Below the pieces are notes generated by a model that ran no database searches, was not told the DNA's origin, and saw only the letters and a program-made list of their open reading frames with translations. A stretch of 64,000 nt of DNA. Origin: Rostratula benghalensis (taxonomy: Eukaryota > Chordata > Aves > Charadriiformes > Rostratulidae). The position numbers and the translations under genes were made by a program. The DNA is taken from assembly GCA_013399305.1 (NCBI GenBank), contig VXAI01000013.1:4407957-4471956 (forward strand), given 5' to 3'. Shown here piece after piece: positions 60,233 through 64,000 of this stretch. Each line of letters begins with the position of its first letter. Positions within the stretch are counted from its first letter, which is position 1.

Positions 60233-61345
60233 ATTCATAGAATCATTCAGGTTGGAAGAGACCCTTGGGATCATCGAGTCCAACCATCAGCCATGCTCTG
60301 CAAAGTCCTCCCCTACACCATATCTCCCAACACCACATCTAAATGACTCTTAAACACATTCAGGGATGGGGACTCAACCACCTTCCTGGGCAGCCTATTC
60401 CAGTGTCTGACCACTGTTTCTGTGAAAAAGTCTTTCCTCATGTTCAGCCTATCCTGTTGCAGGTTGAAGCCATTCCCTCTTGTTCTATTGTTAATTCCCT
60501 GTGAGAAGAGACCAGCACCAACCTCTCTACAATGCCCTTTCAAGTAGTTGCAGAGAGCGATGAGGTCTCCCCTCAGTCTCCTCTTCCTCAAACTAAACAG
60601 TCCCAGCTCCTTCAATCACTCTTCATAGGATTTGTTCACCAGGCCCCTCACCAGCTTTGTTGCCCTCCTCTGCACTCGCCCCAACACCTTGACATCTCTC
60701 TTGTGTTGATGTGTCCAGAACTGGACACAGTACTCAAGGTGTGGCCTCACCAGTGCTGAGTACAGGGAGACAATCACCTCCCTACTTCTTCTGGTCACAC
60801 TATTTCTTATACAAGCCAGGATGCCATTGACCACCTTGGCCACCTGGTCACACTGCTGGCTCATGTTCAGCTGCTTGCCCATTATAACCCCAGGTCCTTT
60901 TCTGCCAGGCAGCTCTCCAGCCACACTTCCCCAAGCTTGTAGCAATGCATGGGGTTGTGGCCCAAGTGCAGGACCTGGCACTTGGCCTTGTTGAAGCTCA
61001 TCCCATTGACATTGGCCCATCCATCCAAATTATCCAAGTCCCTCTGTAAAGCTTCCCTGCCCTCCTGCAGATCAACACTCCCACTTAGCTTAGTGTCATC
61101 TGCAAACTTACTGATGGTACACTCTATATCCTTGTCAAGATCATCAATAAAAACTTTAAACAGAAATGGTCCCAATACCGAGCCCTGAGGAACACCACTT
61201 GTGACTGGTTGCCTGCTGGATTTAACTCTGTTTAGCACCACTCTTCGGGACCGTCCATCCATCCAGTGCTTGATGCAGCAGGTTGTATGCTTATCCATGC
61301 CATGAGCATTCAGCTTTTCCATAAGAATTTCCTGGGGGACTATAT
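60233..61345 (-). mobile_element. Long CR1 copy (about 1.1 kb), reverse transcriptase to 3' end
   Basis: The inverted tail TTCATAGAATCATTCAGG is followed by the 3' untranslated region and then by ORF2 on the minus strand up to the middle of the reverse transcriptase domain. It is 5'-truncated near 61345, where similarity stops just before an EILMEKL-type segment. This is the longest CR1 in the window. Confidence 0.97.
60313..61343 (-). pseudogene. CR1 ORF2 remnant with FADD reverse transcriptase motif
   Basis: The first segment (61322-60882) contains the reverse transcriptase motifs [13 protein letters not shown] and [11 protein letters not shown]. The FADD catalytic aspartates are at 61095-61100 and the upstream domain is missing. 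A frameshift near 60890 moves the signal into another frame, which gives [20 protein letters not shown] and [16 protein letters not shown]. An in-frame stop (60616-60618) replaces the R of the YEERL motif. The same frame then reads [20 protein letters not shown] and [19 protein letters not shown], to the natural end at LGDMV (60315). With one frameshift, one stop and a missing 5' two-thirds it is dead, but it is moderately young. Confidence 0.95.
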
Positions 61346-62250
61346 AACCTCATAACCTCTCACAGGTTACACAACACTTCCCAAAATTTATTGCATTTTA
61401 AAACCTAATTGGTTTCCCAAATTCTTTTAAAATACTAGGATAGATTCACGGCTTGCTTCCTTCTGCATCACCACTTTGTTAGATGTCAAAAGATAATTCA
61501 TTTGCTTGACCAAACATAAGATAAATTATTCAACAGAACTGACATGATAAAGGTTGCATAGCTACTACTTAGATGTTAGTATGCTATAGTTTTCTCCATG
61601 AAAGAGTGAAAGAAGATAATTATATCTCAAAAAAACATACCACTTTCTGCAGGACACAAAATATTTTGCTTGGAAAAGATGCTGTGATACTGAAATCTAT
61701 TGCTAGTGTGGTGTAATGAGTGTTCTGCAATTACTTACCAATTTTCATTGCCAATGTATCGTTCTATTTAGTTCACAGTGTGTCCTTTTACACAAAAGGG
61801 AGGGGGGTAAATGAGAGAGATTCAGTCACAAAAATTGACCATATAGATTCTCAATGTATTTTGGCATTAACAGTGAAGATGGGTTCTTTCCTGTTGATAA
61901 ACTATTATTACATTTTGTTTGGATAATAGAATAGCACACTTAAATACTAAACTATAAATAAAAAAAATACTTTTCTACTTACATGATCAAAACCAAGGTA
62001 TCTGTTAGGCTATCGAAGGAATCTTATTTTGAAAACCAAAATAAATTATAGAAGTATTTTGCTAATATGTTTAGGTATTCCTGCAAGGTTACTTCATCCC
62101 ACATAATATAAAAAAACCCCAAAACAATGCAACATTTATGTATATTAAAACAGTGATAGCTGTTACAATAGATGACAAAATGCAGCTGTGAACCATGTAT
62201 GTACTCACAGTGATATTGCTCAGAGATTGCTTTTGGACCCTGTATATACA
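61346..62250. other. Spacer between two inverted CR1 copies
   Basis: AT-rich unique DNA without recognised features. It would form the loop if transcripts of the flanking inverted CR1 copies paired. Confidence 0.6.
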
Positions 62251-63065
62251 TATGGCAAGTTTACAGATGACACCAATTTATGTGGGAGTGTTGACCTGCT
62301 TGAGGGTAAAAAGGTTTTGCAGAGGGATCTGGACAGGCTAGATCAATGGGCCAAGGCCACTTGTGTGAAGTTCAACAAGGCCAAGGGCCAGGTCCTGCAC
62401 TTGGGTCACAAGAATCCCATACAGTGCTACAAGCCTGGGGAAGTGTGGCTGGAGAGCTTCCCAGCAGAAAGGGACCTGGGGGTGTTAGTTGACTGTCGGC
62501 TGAACATGAGCCAGCAGTGTGCTCTGGTGGCCAAGAAGTCCAACAGAATCCTGGCCTGTATCAGGAACAATGTGGTGAGTAGGACTTCAGAGGTGATTGT
62601 CCCCCTCTATTTAGCACTGGTGAGGCCACACCTTGATTACTGTGTCCAGTTTTGGGCCCCTTACTACAAAAAAGACATTGAGGTGCTGGAGCAGGTCAAG
62701 ACAAGGGCAGCTGAGCTATTGAGGGGTCTGGAGAATAAGTCTTATGAGGAGAGGTTGAGGGAGCTGGGGTTGTTCAGCCTAGAGAAAGGAAGGCTGAGGG
62801 GAGACCTTATGGCTCTCTACAACTGCCTGAAAAGAGGTTGTAGAGAGGCAGGGGTTGACCTCTTCTCACAAGTCACAGGTGACAGGACAAAAGAGGAAAT
62901 GGCCTTGAGTTGCACCAGGTGAAGATCAGATAGGGTATCAGGAAAAACTTTTACACTGAAAACGTTATCAAGCATTGGAATGCACTGCCAAAGGAGGTGT
63001 TTGAGGCACCATCCCTGGAGGTATTCAAAAGATGGGTTGACATAGTGCTCAGTGACATTGTTTAG
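62251..63065 (+). pseudogene. CR1 ORF2 remnant, about 220 codons open
   Basis: The frame at 62188-62922 becomes CR1 from about residue 22: [17 protein letters not shown] (62260-62271 encode FTDD, with T in place of A in the FADD box), then [52 protein letters not shown] and [21 protein letters not shown] frameshift near 62890 and a stop (TAG at about 62931) break it. The remaining motif HWNALPKEVFEAPSLEVFKR continues in another frame to the natural stop at 63063-63065. The first 21 codons of the open frame are flanking DNA. The T substitution and the missing 5' part rule out activity. Confidence 0.95.
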
Positions 63066-63160
63066 TGATGGGTCGTTGTTTTTTATCAATCTTAGGTTGA
63101 TGGTTGGACTAGATGATCTTAAAGGTCCCTTCTGACTTAGACAATTCTATGATTCTGTGC
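62251..63160 (+). mobile_element. CR1 copy (about 0.9 kb), end of reverse transcriptase to 3' end
   Basis: It starts abruptly in the reverse transcriptase motif region (AAGTTTACAGATGAC) and runs through ORF2 and the 3' region (GGTTGGACTAGATGATCTTA) to the tail ACAATTCTATGATTCTGTG. The 3' region contains TGGGTTGACATAGTGCTCAG, placing it in the same subfamily group as the 18.4-kb copy. Confidence 0.97.
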
Positions 63161-64000
63161 TTGCTGATAATTTTAGCAACAACACAGAAGAACAGCTCAT
63201 TGCCAGCTAAGTTTGATGTGAAACAAGGATTAGGGGAGTGCTAAATATATAAGTGATTTTGAGAAATCTAAGATCATTCAACAAATACAGCCTAAAAGTG
63301 TTTTATATCAGTGAGGGTAATGCCTTATCCTCATAGGGAAAGAAATAGTGTGACTGTACTCACAAGTCAGGTGACTTCACATGGCTGGAAGTAATTAGGA
63401 AAACATGTTCTACAGCCCAAATTAGGAAAGAAAATCTTTCAAACTGTAATGATTTTACACAATAAAAAGAACCAGATATCAATAATCTTCCTGTGAAAGA
63501 AAGGCATATGTTCAGGATGTAATATCTGAGTTGCATTAACATCAACAGTGACAGCATATTCATAGCAAAGTTTGGAAGAATGCACTGAAGCCATGAAGCT
63601 ATGGCTTCATTGCCCTATATCCTGCCACCAAATGAGTAGGGCACACATCAGCAAAGGATCATGCCATATCCAGGATTCCTAATAGTCATGTGGCATTGAG
63701 TCTTCAGCAGGTCTTGACATGCACTATATACAAGGTACAGTACTCCTCACTAGTAGTGGGCAAAATCACTCTGCGACCTTTCATTTAATTTAGAAAAGAA
63801 AGGCCAGTTTTCTGAAAAACTACATATTCTACAGGAATATGTCAATTGCAATAAAGTCTTGTGGCAGTAAAACACTTGAGGGGAAGATAGAACTTTGTTA
63901 AGGTCAAAACAGAGACTTGTGTTTTTCTATTTCAGATTTAACCAGAGTGGAATTATTCTGATTTGGATATTTCTGCTTTGATATTCATATTACAATTTAT
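63161..64000. other. Noncoding DNA to the window edge
   Basis: AT-rich unique sequence with no recognisable gene or repeat. Confidence 0.6.

Noticed and set aside
1..64000. CRISPR arrays, operons, tRNA or rRNA genes
   Set aside because: The repeats are dispersed retrotransposons and microsatellites with no regularly spaced identical units. I saw no tRNA cloverleaf or rRNA core, and the DNA is clearly from a vertebrate nucleus.

Overview
This window looks like bird nuclear DNA from a gene-poor region or a very large intron. The sequence is AT-rich and has no coding density. Its recognisable content is almost entirely CR1 (chicken repeat 1) non-LTR retrotransposon fragments plus a few solitary long terminal repeats (LTRs) of avian endogenous retroviruses. 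The diagnostic signal is the CR1 3' end: many copies close with short tandem units of the ATTCTATG type instead of poly-A, and several carry fragments of the CR1 ORF2 protein (endonuclease, reverse transcriptase with an FADD box, and the conserved C-terminal region). I cannot name the species or locus.

Layout. Positions 1-5775 are unique AT-rich DNA with an exact 53-bp tandem duplication near the left edge and poly-A tracts. A minus-strand solo LTR lies at 5776-6295. Positions 6296-13265 are repeat-poor and hold a candidate conserved noncoding block (11.58-12.25 kb). Two plus-strand CR1 pieces lie at 13.27-14.33 kb. CR1 pieces follow at 17.1, 18.4-19.1, 23.6 and 29.5 kb (all minus strand), at 33.5 kb (minus) and at 33.9-34.5 kb (plus; an internal endonuclease fragment). 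Positions 34.5-43.2 kb contain no recognised transposon. Smaller CR1 pieces lie at 43.2, 46.8, 48.1 and 51.4 kb. The right end (54.7-63.2 kb) is repeat-dense: a probable solo LTR (54751-55147), a CR1 (55.25-55.76 kb), another LTR (about 58.4-58.92 kb), a 1.1-kb minus-strand CR1 (60.23-61.34 kb) and a 0.9-kb plus-strand CR1 (62.25-63.16 kb).

I recognise no host protein-coding exon, rRNA, tRNA, CRISPR array or operon. Every long open frame with identifiable similarity is CR1 ORF2, and all such frames are truncated or broken, so no element here looks able to move by itself. No new biological system is evident. The most useful leads are the inverted CR1 pair at 60-63 kb, the internal CR1 fragment lacking its 3' end at 34 kb, a short poly-A-tailed insert flanked by direct repeats at 5 kb, two exon-like segments with good splice signals, and several repeat-free blocks that look like conserved regulatory DNA.
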